Below, piece by piece: positions 1 through 9,839 of a DNA stretch of 64,000 bases. The position numbers and the translations under genes are program-made. Source of the DNA: Methanomicrobiaceae archaeon (GTDB lineage: Archaea; Halobacteriota; Methanomicrobia; Methanomicrobiales; Methanomicrobiaceae); assembly GCA_016926855.1 (NCBI GenBank), contig JAFGNT010000018.1:213990-277989 (forward strand). The letters run 5' to 3'. Every line of letters starts with the position of its first letter. Within the stretch, counting starts at the first letter, position 1. Under the pieces are notes generated by a model. That model did no database searches. It worked only from the letters and a program-made list of their open reading frames with translations, and was not told the DNA's origin.

Positions 1-4
1 AACT

Positions 5-1330
5 ATGGTACATGATGAGATCACCAGAACTCTCGACCGGCTTGAAAGCGACGAGGTGCGTTTCATCCGCCTCCAGTTCTCAGATATCCAGGGAATGCCC
101 AAAAATGTTGCAATCCCCATAAAACAGGCGGAAAAAGCATTAACAGACGGAATCGGATTTGATGGTTCATCCATTGAAGGGTTTGCCCGCATTGAGGAGT
201 CGGACATGGTACTCCGGCCCGATACCTCGACATACAGCCTCCTGCCGTGGCGAAAGGGTACCGATACCGTTGCGCGGTTTATCTGTGACGTGCACACGCC
301 GGACGGGAGGCCTTTTGACGGCGACCCCCGCTATGTCCTGAAGAAAACCCTCGCCGAGGCTGAAAAGATGGGTTATGTTTTCAACACGGGACCGGAGCTC
401 GAATTTTTCATCTTTAAAATGCTGGACGGGAAGCCGAGCCTCGAGTTCCAGGACACGGGAGGGTATTTTGATCTCGCCCCGACCGATCTCGCGGAGAATG
501 TCCGGCGTGACATCGTCCTTGCCCTGACCGAGATGGGATTCGACATCGAAGCGTCCCACCATGAAGTTGCGGAGAGTCAGCATGAGATTGATTTCAAGTA
601 CAGTGACGCGCTGACTACCGCCGACAATGTCATTACCTTTAAATTTGCGACGAAAACCATCGCGCTTTTAAACGGTCTGCATGCCTCGTTCATGGCGAAG
701 CCGATATACGGGATCAACGGGAGCGGTATGCATACGAACGCCTCTCTCGCACGAAACGGGAAGAACGCATTCTTCGATCCCGACACATCCATGCAGCTCT
801 CGCCAATCGCGCTCCAATTCATCGCCGGCGTGCTCGCCCATGTCAAGGGCATCACACGGCTCGCAAACCCGACAATCAACTCTTACAAACGGCTGGTGCC
901 GGGGTACGAGGCCCCGGTCTACATCTCGTGGAGCGCTTCGAACCGCACCGCCCTCGTCCGCGTTCCTGCGCCACGGGGAAACAGCACCCGCATCGAGCTC
1001 CGGAGCCCGGATCCGACATGCAATCCGTACCTGACCTTCGCGGCTATCCTCGCGGCTGGGCTTGACGGTATTAAAAACGAGATGGAAGCGCCGCCCAGCA
1101 CCGACACGAACATCTTTAAAATGTCCGCAGCCGGGCGCGAAGCGGCAGGCATTGAAACTCTGCCGGAGGATCTCAAAACCGCTAACAGCCACCTGCTACA
1201 AGACGAGGTGCTCTGTGCCACGCTCGGCCCGCATGTGATAGAGGGGCTTGCCAGCATTACGGAGCTGGAATGGGACAGGTTCCGCACCGTGGTTCATCCC
1301 TGGGAAGTCGGGCAGTATTTAAATTATTAA
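5..1330 (+). CDS. glnA: Glutamine synthetase, type I
   Basis: This enzyme condenses ammonia with glutamate using ATP, and is the main cytosolic step of ammonium assimilation. The 441 residues are full length for GSI. Visible signatures are DGSSIEGF, GPELEFFIF, the ATP-binding NGSGMHTN stretch, RLVPGYEAPVYISW and RSPDPTCNPYL. The adenylylation-site segment (NLYxLPPEE type) of GSI-beta is absent near the C-terminus, so this is probably the non-adenylylated GSI-alpha form regulated by feedback and by PII. It is followed by two amtB-glnK pairs on the same strand, which fits a nitrogen regulon. Its promoter lies outside the window, and the ATG is only four bases from the window edge. Confidence 0.97.
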   Translation: MVHDEITRTLDRLESDEVRFIRLQFSDIQGMPKNVAIPIKQAEKALTDGIGFDGSSIEGFARIEESDMVLRPDTSTYSLLPWRKGTDTVARFICDVHTPDGRPFDGDPRYVLKKTLAEAEKMGYVFNTGPELEFFIFKMLDGKPSLEFQDTGGYFDLAPTDLAENVRRDIVLALTEMGFDIEASHHEVAESQHEIDFKYSDALTTADNVITFKFATKTIALLNGLHASFMAKPIYGINGSGMHTNASLARNGKNAFFDPDTSMQLSPIALQFIAGVLAHVKGITRLANPTINSYKRLVPGYEAPVYISWSASNRTALVRVPAPRGNSTRIELRSPDPTCNPYLTFAAILAAGLDGIKNEMEAPPSTDTNIFKMSAAGREAAGIETLPEDLKTANSHLLQDEVLCATLGPHVIEGLASITELEWDRFRTVVHPWEVGQYLNY

Positions 1331-1336
1331 AAGAAA

Positions 1337-1343
1337 TTTTTTT
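1337..1343 (+). terminator. Oligo-T terminator after glnA
   Basis: A run of seven T starts six bases after the glnA stop codon. Short T-tracts just downstream of genes act as intrinsic terminators in archaea. It separates glnA from the amtB promoter that follows. Confidence 0.6.
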
Positions 1344-1350
1344 CTTGAGT

Positions 1351-1380
1351 TAATTATATATGTGGTGGAAACAAACTTCC
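1351..1380 (+). promoter_or_regulatory. amtB1 promoter with NrpR-type operator
   Basis: An AT-rich TATA-like element (TTATATATG) is followed directly by GGAA-ACAAAC-TTCC at 1367-1380. That matches the GGAA-N6-TTCC operator bound by the archaeal nitrogen repressor NrpR. Its place just downstream of the TATA box is where a repressor would block polymerase, so amtB1-glnK1 is likely derepressed under nitrogen limitation. NrpR itself is not encoded in this window. Confidence 0.75.
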
Positions 1381-1447
1381 TTCTGTCAAAAGTTAAAAGA
1401 CCCTGTCTTTCCTACAGAGTCTGCAACAGACAAAAAGGTGAGTTTAA

Positions 1448-2644
1448 ATGCCAATTGACAGCGGGGATACCGCGTTCATCCTGATTTGCACCGCACTGGT
1501 GATGCTCATGACACCCGGCGTCGGGTTGTTCTACGGGGGCATGGTCCGTAAAAAGAACCTGATATCCATGATCGCACTGGCGTTCATCGCTTTTGCACTG
1601 GTAACAATTCAGTGGACGTTTGTCGGCTATAGTCTTGCGTTCGGATCAGACATCGGCGGTTTCATCGGCGGACTGGATTTCCTCGGCCTTAACGGCGTGG
1701 GGATGGAGGGTGACGGAATTCCCGATCTGCTCTTCATGGTCTTCCAGCTCGTCTTTGCAGGCCTTACCCTTGCCATCCTGACATCAGGTATCGCCGAACG
1801 TATTAAACTCAGTTCGTTCATCATCTTCGGATTGCTCTGGACGACGCTGGTGTACGACCCCCTTGCCCACTGGGCATGGGGCGGCGGGTGGGCGGCAAGC
1901 CTCGGAGCGCTTGACTTCGCAGGCGGAACGGTCGTTCACATCAGTTCCGGGTTCGGGGCGCTTGCGCTCGCTCTCGTGATTGGAAAGCGGGCCGGCTTCG
2001 GACAGTATAGCATGGAGCCCCACAACATACCGATGACGCTCCTCGGCGGAGCACTTCTCTGGTTCGGGTGGTTCGGGTTCAATGCAGGAAGTGCGCTCGC
2101 AGCTAACGGGCTCGCTGCAAGTGCCTTTGTCGTCACGAACATCTCGGCCGCAGCAGGCGCCCTCGCCTGGATGGGGGCCTCGTGGATCAACGGCAAACCG
2201 AGTTCGCTCGGCATGATCAGTGGCGGTATAGCAGGACTCGTGGCAATCACCCCCGCCGCAGGATTTGTCAATCCCATGGCGGCAATTGTAATCGGCGTGG
2301 TTGCCGGACTGCTCTGTTATGCGGCACTGCTCTTCCGCGTCCGGAAAGGGCTTGACGAGAGCCTTGATGCATGGGCTATCCACGGGATGGGAGGCCTTTG
2401 GGGTGCGCTCGCAACAGGCATCTTCGCAACTGCTGCAATCGGGGGTGTTGACGGCCTTATCTACGGCAATCCCGGACAGTTCGTCATACAGGCAATCGAC
2501 GCGTTCGTCGCTATGGGCTACGCGTTCGGGGTGACGTTCATCCTCGCCAAACTGGTTGATATGACCATCGGACTGCGTGTCACCGAAGAGGAAGAATATG
2601 TCGGCCTGGATATCTCCCAGCACGGTGAATCTATCAGAGCATGA
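1448..2644 (+). CDS. amtB: Ammonium transporter AmtB (copy 1)
   Basis: This membrane channel of the Amt/Mep/Rh family takes up ammonium. The 398 residues contain about eleven hydrophobic segments. The two pore histidines are visible at about His164 ([10 protein letters not shown]) and His312 ([10 protein letters not shown]). The N-terminus starts directly at the first membrane helix, so there is no long signal sequence. The start is supported by an AGGTGA ribosome-binding site about 6 bases upstream. The stop lies 9 bases before glnK, the usual pairing that lets GlnK plug the channel. Copy 2 at 3078 is very similar. Confidence 0.96.
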   Translation: MPIDSGDTAFILICTALVMLMTPGVGLFYGGMVRKKNLISMIALAFIAFALVTIQWTFVGYSLAFGSDIGGFIGGLDFLGLNGVGMEGDGIPDLLFMVFQLVFAGLTLAILTSGIAERIKLSSFIIFGLLWTTLVYDPLAHWAWGGGWAASLGALDFAGGTVVHISSGFGALALALVIGKRAGFGQYSMEPHNIPMTLLGGALLWFGWFGFNAGSALAANGLAASAFVVTNISAAAGALAWMGASWINGKPSSLGMISGGIAGLVAITPAAGFVNPMAAIVIGVVAGLLCYAALLFRVRKGLDESLDAWAIHGMGGLWGALATGIFATAAIGGVDGLIYGNPGQFVIQAIDAFVAMGYAFGVTFILAKLVDMTIGLRVTEEEEYVGLDISQHGESIRA

Positions 2645-2986
<342 letters not shown>

Positions 2987-3023
2987 GCGAGGTACCAACC
3001 GACACCACGTAGTCAAAACCAAT

Positions 3024-3058
3024 CTTATAAATATAGAAGGAAGAAAACTTCCTTCTAT
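3024..3058 (+). promoter_or_regulatory. amtB2 promoter with extended NrpR-type palindrome
   Basis: The TATA element CTTATAAATA (3024-3033) runs into a perfect inverted repeat with arms ATAGAAGGAAG and CTTCCTTCTAT around AAAA (3033-3058). The core at 3039-3052 is GGAA-GAAAAC-TTCC, the NrpR consensus. The 11-base arms make this a longer palindrome than the operator before amtB1, so it may bind more tightly. Confidence 0.8.
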
Positions 3059-3077
3059 CGATTAGTGAGCAACCCTT

Positions 3078-4274
3078 ATGGTACTGGATAGTGGTGATAC
3101 AGCCTTCATAATCATCTGCACGGCTCTCGTTCTGCTGATGGCACCCGGCGTAGGACTCTTCTACGGCGGCCTTGTACGGCGTAAGAATCTTATCTCAATG
3201 TTTGCACTCTCTTTTGCCGCACTTGCTATCGTGAGCGTCCAGTGGATATTGTTTGGATACAGCCTCGCATTCGGGCCGGATATCGGAGGCCTGATCGGCA
3301 GCCTGGAGTATGCGGGGCTGCAGGGTGTCGGGCTCTCGGGAGACGGCATCCCGGATCTCCTGTTTATGGTATTCCAGATGATGTTTGCAGCCGTGACCCT
3401 TGCGATTATCACGTCCGCGGTTGCGGAACGGATCAAACTCAGCTCATTCATCGTCTTCGGGCTGCTCTGGACAACGCTCGTCTACGATCCCCTTGCCCAC
3501 TGGGTCTGGGGAGGCGGATGGATGGCGGGATCAGGCATCCTTGATTTTGCAGGAGGTATCGTAGTCCATATCAGCGCCGGATGGGGTGCCCTGGCACTGG
3601 CACTGGTTATCGGGAAGCGTGCTGGTTTCGGGCAGTACAGCATGGAGCCGCATAACATTCCCCTGACACTGCTCGGGGGTGCACTTCTCTGGTTCGGGTG
3701 GTTCGGATTCAATGCGGGGAGTGCGCTTGCCGCAAACGGCCTCGCAGTAAATGCCCTCATCGTGACAAATACTGCAGCTGCAGCAGGCACCCTTGCGTGG
3801 ATGGCAGCATCCTGGATAAACGGCAAGCCGAGTTCGATCGGGATGATCAGCGGATCGATAGCCGGGCTGGGTGCCGTTACTCCTGCAGCAGGTTTCATCG
3901 ATCCGATCGGTGCGTTGATCATCGGTGCCGTCTCCGGAATCATCTGCTACTATGCCCTCCTCTGGCGCCTCAACCGGAGCCTTGATGAAAGCCTCGATGC
4001 ATGGGCAATTCACGGCGTCGGCGGCGTGTGGGGAACGGTGGCACTCGGAATCTTTGCACTATCCGGCATCGGCGGGATCACCGGGCTCATCGGGGGCTCC
4101 TCCGCCCAGCTGGCCCTTCAGGCAGTGGGTGCGGTGGCAGCGGTCGCCTACGCCTTTGCCGTCACATTCATGATTGCGAAGGCTGTTGACCTGACCATGG
4201 GACTCAGAGTAACGGAAGATGAGGAATATGTGGGGCTTGACATCTCACAGCATGGTGAATCGATCTATGTGTGA
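3078..4274 (+). CDS. amtB: Ammonium transporter AmtB (copy 2)
   Basis: This second Amt channel is exactly the same length as copy 1 (398 residues) and is nearly collinear with it, including [12 protein letters not shown] and [10 protein letters not shown] around the pore histidines. Differences are spread along the protein, so this is an old tandem duplication of the amtB-glnK unit rather than an assembly artefact. A GTGAG ribosome-binding site precedes the ATG, and glnK2 follows after 6 bases. It has its own NrpR-type operator. Confidence 0.95.
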   Translation: MVLDSGDTAFIIICTALVLLMAPGVGLFYGGLVRRKNLISMFALSFAALAIVSVQWILFGYSLAFGPDIGGLIGSLEYAGLQGVGLSGDGIPDLLFMVFQMMFAAVTLAIITSAVAERIKLSSFIVFGLLWTTLVYDPLAHWVWGGGWMAGSGILDFAGGIVVHISAGWGALALALVIGKRAGFGQYSMEPHNIPLTLLGGALLWFGWFGFNAGSALAANGLAVNALIVTNTAAAAGTLAWMAASWINGKPSSIGMISGSIAGLGAVTPAAGFIDPIGALIIGAVSGIICYYALLWRLNRSLDESLDAWAIHGVGGVWGTVALGIFALSGIGGITGLIGGSSAQLALQAVGAVAAVAYAFAVTFMIAKAVDLTMGLRVTEDEEYVGLDISQHGESIYV

Positions 4275-4280
4275 GGAACC

Positions 4281-4613
4281 ATGAAAAAAATTGAAGCGAT
4301 ATTTCGCCCTGAAAAACGTGATAAAGTAAAAACAGCCCTTGCAGAGAACGGGTTTTTCGCAATGACTGTATCGGATGTGCGGGGGAGGGGTGCACAGAAG
4401 GGAATCCAGCTGCAGTACCGCGGTAAAAGGATGAAAGTCGACCTGATCCCGAAGATAAAGATCGAGATGGTCATCCGTGATGACGATGTTCCGAAAGTAA
4501 TCGGAACCATCAGAGCGGCAGCACGAACCGGCAAATACGGGGATGGGCGGAAATTCGTCCTCCCCGTAGACCAATCCGCCATGGTGCGGACCGACGAATT
4601 CGTGTCTGATTAA
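4281..4613 (+). CDS. glnK: PII signal protein GlnK (copy 2)
   Basis: This 110-residue PII protein is paired with amtB2. It is collinear with copy 1 but differs across the T-loop (RGKRM instead of RGKKI; residue 51 is methionine) and near the C-terminus (AARTGKYGDGRKFV). Each GlnK may prefer its own channel or respond to a different effector range. That is an inference from the divergence of the loop that inserts into AmtB. It is the last gene of the nitrogen block. Confidence 0.94.
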   Translation: MKKIEAIFRPEKRDKVKTALAENGFFAMTVSDVRGRGAQKGIQLQYRGKRMKVDLIPKIKIEMVIRDDDVPKVIGTIRAAARTGKYGDGRKFVLPVDQSAMVRTDEFVSD

Positions 4614-4624
4614 CCGGGACGACT

Positions 4625-4701
4625 TTCCGGCAGGATGATGTGGCTGTCTGCCTGCCGGAAATCTCTCCTCACCAACCCATGCACCGGGGCAGGTGTGCCC
4701 C
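4625..4701. repeat. Two strong hairpins between glnK2 and the HEAT gene
   Basis: TTCCGGCAGG (4625-4634) pairs perfectly with CCTGCCGGAA (4651-4660) over a 16-base loop. A second hairpin, GGGGCA-GGTG-TGCCCC, lies at 4686-4701. No T-run follows, so these are not typical archaeal terminators. They may protect the 3' end of the glnK2 transcript or cause pausing. Confidence 0.55.
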
Positions 4702-4748
4702 ATCGATTTCACCGGGATTGAGAAAACGCCGGTAGAGAGGATACTGAT

Positions 4749-5420
4749 ATGGACACGTGTGATGAAATTTTCCGCGATCTGAACGATAAGCACTGGCGCC
4801 TCCGAGGCGAGGCGGTTGCACGGATCGGAAGGATCCGGAATCCCGAAGATATCCTGCAATTGATCGCCCGTACACGGTATGAAAAATGGTATATTCGTGA
4901 GGCCGTCGCTCACGGACTCGGTGGACACATGCATCCTGCCGCAGGTGTTGCACTCGTGCGTTCTCTGCACGAATACCGCTGGTTTATCAGGGAAGCGGTA
5001 TCTGCACTTATGCGGGGAGGAAGGCGGCCGCCGGTAGCTCCTCTTGCCGAAGCTCTCGCTGATGACGATTCGTCAATTCGTGCGATGGCTGCAGCCGCAC
5101 TCGGCATGGCGGGCGGGCATGACGCCGTCGCCGCACTGGCAGGGGCACTGTCGGATCCGGATACAGCTGTTCGGCGCCAGGCCGCCCGGGCGCTCGGGAA
5201 GACAGGTGAGCCTGAGGCTATGGATATCCTGATCGGGGCTCTCGCGGATCCGGAACCTGAAATACGCAACGCTGCGGCCCATGCACTCGGTATTCTCGGG
5301 TGTGCGGATGCCTGCGGGCCCCTCCAGCAGGCACTCGCCGACGAAGACGGGCGCGTAAGACGAACATGTGACATCGCACTTGAAAAACTCCGGAACACGA
5401 CAAAACATCATCATTCTTAA
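4749..5420 (+). CDS. HEAT-repeat protein (PBS-lyase type)
   Basis: This 223-residue soluble protein is built almost entirely of short HEAT-like helical repeats of about 31 residues, for example PEPEIRNAAAHALG and PDTAVRRQAARALG. Such repeats form a protein-binding superhelix, and no catalytic motif is seen. The first two repeats are more divergent and aromatic (EKWYIREAVAHGLG, YRWFIREAVSAL). The partner is unknown. It is separated from the nitrogen block by hairpins and followed closely by the HAD hydrolase. Confidence 0.85.
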   Translation: MDTCDEIFRDLNDKHWRLRGEAVARIGRIRNPEDILQLIARTRYEKWYIREAVAHGLGGHMHPAAGVALVRSLHEYRWFIREAVSALMRGGRRPPVAPLAEALADDDSSIRAMAAAALGMAGGHDAVAALAGALSDPDTAVRRQAARALGKTGEPEAMDILIGALADPEPEIRNAAAHALGILGCADACGPLQQALADEDGRVRRTCDIALEKLRNTTKHHHS

Positions 5421-5447
5421 ACGCACATACCACACGCAGGAGCAATC

Positions 5448-6218
5448 ATGACACCCATTCGCGGAATACTCCTCGACATCGATGGTGTGCTGCAGGTCGG
5501 GGGAAAACCCGTCCCCGGAGCCTCCGGGACACTCGATACCCTGCGTGCACGGAAAATCCCGTTCCGGTGCCTCTCCAACACAACGCGGAAATGCCGCGCA
5601 GCAATCGCCGCCACGCTTCGCGACATGGGGCTTTTTGTCCCGGAAAGCCATATCGTCACCCCTGCTGCCGCAGCAGCGGCTCTTCTTGCCGAACGAGGGC
5701 AGAAACGGTGTCTTCTGCTCACAACAGGGGATGCAGTCCGTGATTTTTCAGCAGAGGGAATCATCGACACCCGCGACAATCCCGATGCGGTAGTGATCGG
5801 TGATGCCGGGGACGTCTTTACCTATGCATCCATGAACAGGGCATTCCGTGCCGTGCTGGACGGCGCAGCCTTCATCGCACTTGAAAAGGATCGTTACTGG
5901 ATGGATTCGGACGGATTGTCTCTCTCGGCCGGCCCGTTCGTCCGTGGCATCGAGTATGCGGCAGGGCGTGAGGCAGAACTGGTGGGAAAACCCTCGCCGG
6001 CATTTTTCGCCCGGGCGCTGGAGACACTCGGCACAGCGCCGGAGGAAACACTGATGGTCGGCGACGACGTCGTGACCGATATCGGAGGCGCACACCGTGC
6101 CGGAATGCGAGGATTTCTGGTCCGAACCGGCAAATTCCGGAAAGAGCAGGCTGTAGCCGCAGTGCCCGCCCCGGACCGGATCATCGAATCGATTGCCGCC
6201 CTTCCGGATTTCGTCTGA
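5448..6218 (+). CDS. HAD-superfamily hydrolase, subclass IIA
   Basis: This 256-residue protein is a probable phosphatase. Motif I is DIDGVL near the N-terminus, motif II is SNTTRK, and motifs III/IV are the lysine in VGKPSP and the GDDVVTDIGGA segment. The cap domain between motifs II and III and the overall length fit the HAD-IIA group (NagD/LHPP-like). The substrate cannot be read from sequence. It starts 27 bases after the HEAT gene on the same strand. Confidence 0.88.
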   Translation: MTPIRGILLDIDGVLQVGGKPVPGASGTLDTLRARKIPFRCLSNTTRKCRAAIAATLRDMGLFVPESHIVTPAAAAAALLAERGQKRCLLLTTGDAVRDFSAEGIIDTRDNPDAVVIGDAGDVFTYASMNRAFRAVLDGAAFIALEKDRYWMDSDGLSLSAGPFVRGIEYAAGREAELVGKPSPAFFARALETLGTAPEETLMVGDDVVTDIGGAHRAGMRGFLVRTGKFRKEQAVAAVPAPDRIIESIAALPDFV

Positions 6219-6229
6219 CTCATCCGGAA

Positions 6230-7915
6230 TCAGCGCCGGATGAGCTGTTTTTTCCTCTCCTCAAGTACCGGAATCCTTTTCTCGACAGGCAGGGGAGTCC
6301 CGGTGCACGGATCATAACCGAGATACCAGCATGCCGTCGCGCAGGTCAGCGGCGAGGGAGTGAAGATCTGGAACTGGTTCCCCGTAAGTTTGCAATCGCG
6401 GATAAAACGGACTGTCTCCTTCGCCTCCTTCTCTCCTTCTCCGGGATGCCCCACGATGATATAGGGAATGAGATATTTCCTTATACCCTCTCTGTGGGCA
6501 AGCCGGTCAAATCGTTCTTTAAACGCATAAAAAACGCTTTTTTCAGGCTTATTCATGGCAGCAAGCACGAAATCGGATCCTGATTCGGGCGCCACCTTCA
6601 TCTGCCCGGGGATATGGTGCCGGAGCAGGCGGAGAAGCAGTACATCGTCAAGGAGCACCGGATCAAACCGGACTCCTGAAGAAACCAGTACGTGCCGGAC
6701 ACCCGCCACTTCGCTAACCGCGCCGAGGAGGGCACCGTATTCAGCCGTTCCGGGCACCAGGTTTTCGCAGGCGTCACCGCGCCGGAGACAGTCCGGATGG
6801 TCGCATCCCCCGATGCGGCACCGGGAGGCATACATGTTTGCCGTGGGGCCGCCCACATCCGAGATGGTGCCGGAAAAATCCTTCATCGCGGCAATCGCTG
6901 CCGCTTCGCGAAGAACTGATGCCGGACTGCGGGAGACGATTTCAGCCCCCTGATGGGCACCAATGGCGCAAAAGGCGCATCCCCCGAAACAGCCACGGTG
7001 CGCTGTAATCGAATCGCGGATCATGGTGTATGCCGGGATCTCATGCGCATATCGTGGATGAGGGAGGCGCATAAACGGAAGATCATAGACAGCGTCGAGT
7101 TCGGCGGTCGTCAGGCGCCGGCGCGGGAACTGCACGAGAAAACGGTTGTTCTGTTGCTGTGTCAGAAGCCGCCGGTCGTTATTCCGGTAAAATGTGCAGA
7201 ATGCACGCGCAAATGCCGCCGTATCTGATGAGACGTCAGAATAGGAAGGAAGAATGATCGGATCGTCAGGAACATCTGCTTCCTTCCGGACAACGGCGGT
7301 TCCGGAAAGGGAACATTCTTCCGGAGCATCTCCTGCCTCCAGCGCCCGCACCGCGTCGCGAAGGGCATATTCGCCCGGTCCGTAAACGAGCAGGTGCGCC
7401 TTTGCATCGAAGAGAAGACTGCGCCTCACCGAATCGCTCCAGTAATCGTAATGGGCGATGCGCCGGAGCGACGCCTCGATGCCTCCGATAATGAGCGGTA
7501 CCTCCCGGCACACCGAGCGTATCTGGCTGCAGTAAACTGTCACCGTCCGGTCCGGTCGAATCCGGTATTTCTTTCCGTCTCCCGGTTTCGAGAAGAACGG
7601 ATTTCCGTTTTCAGAGAACAGGTCCTCACGCCGCGGTTTTTTATTTGCCGTGTAATTCAGAACCAGAGAGTCCATATTGCCGCCCGAAACGGCAAAAGCA
7701 AGACGCGGGACGCCGAGCTCGAGGAAACTCTCCGGATCGCGCCACCGGGGCTGGGCGAGAATCCCTACCCGGTAGCCGTCCGCCTCAAGAAACCGCCCGA
7801 GGATTGCCATTGCAAACGACGGGTGGTCCACGTACGCATCCGGAGTAACGATGATCACGTCGCACCGGTCCCAGCCCCGGCGGGCGATCTCCGCGCTGCT
7901 CGTTGGTAGAAACAT
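6230..7915 (-). CDS. YgiQ-family radical SAM protein
   Basis: This 561-residue protein has an N-terminal cobalamin-binding-like region (CDVIIVTPDAYVDHPSFA) and a central radical SAM core with the cluster motif CFGGCAFC (CxxxCxxC) after ITAHRG. The family is widespread, with no settled reaction. The Arg/Lys-rich C-terminal tail typical of the family is present (KRIPVLEERKKQLIRR). It is convergent with the HAD gene, ending 12 bases away. Confidence 0.92.
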   Translation of the reverse strand: MFLPTSSAEIARRGWDRCDVIIVTPDAYVDHPSFAMAILGRFLEADGYRVGILAQPRWRDPESFLELGVPRLAFAVSGGNMDSLVLNYTANKKPRREDLFSENGNPFFSKPGDGKKYRIRPDRTVTVYCSQIRSVCREVPLIIGGIEASLRRIAHYDYWSDSVRRSLLFDAKAHLLVYGPGEYALRDAVRALEAGDAPEECSLSGTAVVRKEADVPDDPIILPSYSDVSSDTAAFARAFCTFYRNNDRRLLTQQQNNRFLVQFPRRRLTTAELDAVYDLPFMRLPHPRYAHEIPAYTMIRDSITAHRGCFGGCAFCAIGAHQGAEIVSRSPASVLREAAAIAAMKDFSGTISDVGGPTANMYASRCRIGGCDHPDCLRRGDACENLVPGTAEYGALLGAVSEVAGVRHVLVSSGVRFDPVLLDDVLLLRLLRHHIPGQMKVAPESGSDFVLAAMNKPEKSVFYAFKERFDRLAHREGIRKYLIPYIIVGHPGEGEKEAKETVRFIRDCKLTGNQFQIFTPSPLTCATACWYLGYDPCTGTPLPVEKRIPVLEERKKQLIRR

Positions 7916-7952
7916 GCTGGTCTTTCCTGAATACGGTAGGGCAGGCCGGGGG

Positions 7953-7958
7953 AAAAAA
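7953..7958 (-). terminator. Oligo-T tract downstream of the glutamate-synthase-like gene
   Basis: On the minus strand a run of six T lies about 24 bases after the stop codon at 7982. It fits a weak archaeal terminator between this gene and ygiQ. Confidence 0.4.
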
Positions 7959-7981
7959 GAATGTTTTAACGACGGGTGAGG

Positions 7982-9571
7982 TCACCCGTCGAGAATTTCG
8001 AGCGCTTCGTTTCGGTATGCATTCATCACGTAGGGGATACCCGATATCTCCGAAGCTTCCTCCGTCAGTGCCATCACGTCGCCGCGTGACACGGACTTGA
8101 GGCTCCAGTTGCGGCTGCCCGCCATGATCTGCTGAAGGCCGGTCTTGAACCGCTGCGAATAGGTATACAGGCCGATAGCGCCGAGCGGAATTTCCTTCAG
8201 CCTCTCGCCGTATTTCTCCTTTACCTCTTCGTAGGCGACGAAGATCTCCTCCACCGTCGAGCCGTACTTCGAGACCGTCTTCGGGAGTTCGCCCGCTTCG
8301 AGCCACTTCCCGATGTTCTTGCCGACCATGCCGGGGATCATCAGTCCGCGGCCCATGCAAACCGCTTTCACGTACGGTGCGCCCATCGCAAGCGCCTTGA
8401 AGATGTTTGCCTCGTCGGCAAACCCGCCGGCAATCGCGATGTCCGGGACACGCATGCCCTTCTGCTTCAGGATCTCGCAGAACTGGTACGTGAGCGACTG
8501 GATGTAGAAGGTAGGGATACCCCATTCGTTCATCATCGGCCACGGGCTCATGCCGGTGCCGCCCGGTGCGCCGTCGATCGTGAGCAGATCAATCTTTGCC
8601 TCCGAGCTGTAGCGAAGCGCCATGGCAAGTTCTTTCATGGAGTATGCGCCGGTCTTCAGCGTCACGCGCTTGAAACCGATATCACGCAGGCGGTCGACCT
8701 CCTCGAGGAATCCTTCCTTCGTGACGAAGCCCAGCCGGGAGTGCCGCTCGAACTCCTTTATCGCACCGTCCTCAAACGCTTTCTGGATGTCGGGACGTGT
8801 AGGATCCGGGAGTACGATATACCCGCGGTTCTTGAGTTCGGTTGCACGCGAGAGTGAACCGACCTTGATTTCGCCTCCGATACATTTCGCTCCCTGACCC
8901 CATTTCAGCTCAATGGTCTGGAGATTGTGCTTGTGGGAGACGTATTCCGCGGTTCCAAGCCGGGTGTCCTCCACATTCATCTGCACGAGAATTTCACCGT
9001 ATCCCTCGTGGAACCGGCGATATGTATCGATACGGCGATCCATCTCGGGCGATTCGGTGACCTTGTGATTGTGGTCGAGCTTGAGGCCGGGGTCGATGCC
9101 GCAGACGTTCTCTCCGCACACAAGCGTGATGCCGGAGATGGCGGCGCCTATGGCGAACTCCTCCCAGTTCTTCCGTGCAATTTCGGTCGAGCCGAGCGCT
9201 CCGGTAAAGATCGGAAGACGCATCGGCACTTTCAGATCCCATCCATACGATGTCTCGGTGTTAACATCGTCAAAGACTGCCGTATCGGGCCCAATCTCAA
9301 CGCCGTCGGGAAGGCCGCGTGCTCCCACGGCGTACCCCTGGATATTGATGTGAGAGTAGTCGACCGGATAGTTCTTGTCGGCACCTGCGGTTATGTCGCC
9401 GAATGGGCCCGGATAGAGCACTTCACGGCCACGGAACGACGATAACCAGATTTCGCAGCTACCCTTGCACCCGTCGACGCACCGGGTACAGATACCCGAG
9501 ACAGGGGCGACATTCCGGGACCTGTTTGATGTCCCTATCGCTTCATTTGCATTTGGCTGTCTAAGATTCAT
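7982..9571 (-). CDS. FMN-binding glutamate-synthase-like protein
   Basis: This 529-residue protein matches the flavin-binding synthase domain of glutamate synthase (archaeal GltB type), with landmarks IDGAPGGTGMSP, IAGGFADEANIFKALAMGA and PMRLPIFTGALGS. A short cysteine cluster lies near the N-terminus (CTRCVDGCKGSC). It lacks the C-terminal 3Fe-4S cysteine motif of true GltB, which the paralogue at 21952 has. Its electron path or substrate may therefore differ. The start at MNLRQ was preferred over the longer MRRDS start. A TATA element lies about 105 bases upstream. Confidence 0.85.
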   Translation of the reverse strand: MNLRQPNANEAIGTSNRSRNVAPVSGICTRCVDGCKGSCEIWLSSFRGREVLYPGPFGDITAGADKNYPVDYSHINIQGYAVGARGLPDGVEIGPDTAVFDDVNTETSYGWDLKVPMRLPIFTGALGSTEIARKNWEEFAIGAAISGITLVCGENVCGIDPGLKLDHNHKVTESPEMDRRIDTYRRFHEGYGEILVQMNVEDTRLGTAEYVSHKHNLQTIELKWGQGAKCIGGEIKVGSLSRATELKNRGYIVLPDPTRPDIQKAFEDGAIKEFERHSRLGFVTKEGFLEEVDRLRDIGFKRVTLKTGAYSMKELAMALRYSSEAKIDLLTIDGAPGGTGMSPWPMMNEWGIPTFYIQSLTYQFCEILKQKGMRVPDIAIAGGFADEANIFKALAMGAPYVKAVCMGRGLMIPGMVGKNIGKWLEAGELPKTVSKYGSTVEEIFVAYEEVKEKYGERLKEIPLGAIGLYTYSQRFKTGLQQIMAGSRNWSLKSVSRGDVMALTEEASEISGIPYVMNAYRNEALEILDG

Positions 9572-9674
9572 TGAATCTCTCCTCATTTCATTGAATAGTA
9601 CCTGACGATCAGGAAAAATGTTTGCAGGCCGGATAAGTGAACATCCAGACCATACTATTTCTTATAAAAATGAA

Positions 9675-9684
9675 GATTTATAAG
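9675..9684 (-). promoter_or_regulatory. TATA box for the glutamate-synthase-like gene
   Basis: On the minus strand CTTATAAATC lies about 105 bases upstream of the start at 9571, implying a leader of roughly 80 bases. An adjacent GAAGGAA resembles one half of the NrpR palindrome seen at 3033, but the TTCC half is missing. The rest of the gap 9572-9839 shows no gene. Confidence 0.45.
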
Positions 9685-9839
9685 CCCTTTCCTTCTATCA
9701 ATATAAAAAGCTTGTTGAAATCCTCTCCGATTTTGCCGGATAACCGGTGCATAGGGGGAAATAATACCGGAAAACACCCAGAGGGAGCTGCTTATTGCCC
9801 GGCGAGCCCGGATGACTGTGCGCGGGTGGACTGTATCGG

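Noticed and set aside
668-1192. Antisense open frames inside glnA and amtB (for example 668-1192 and 1784-2833 minus)
   Set aside because: They are shadows of strongly conserved genes. Their translations have no domain and depend on the GC-rich third positions of the real frame.
9684-9696. NrpR operator upstream of the glutamate-synthase-like gene
   Set aside because: Only one half-site (GAAGGAA) is present; the TTCC half at the right spacing is missing.
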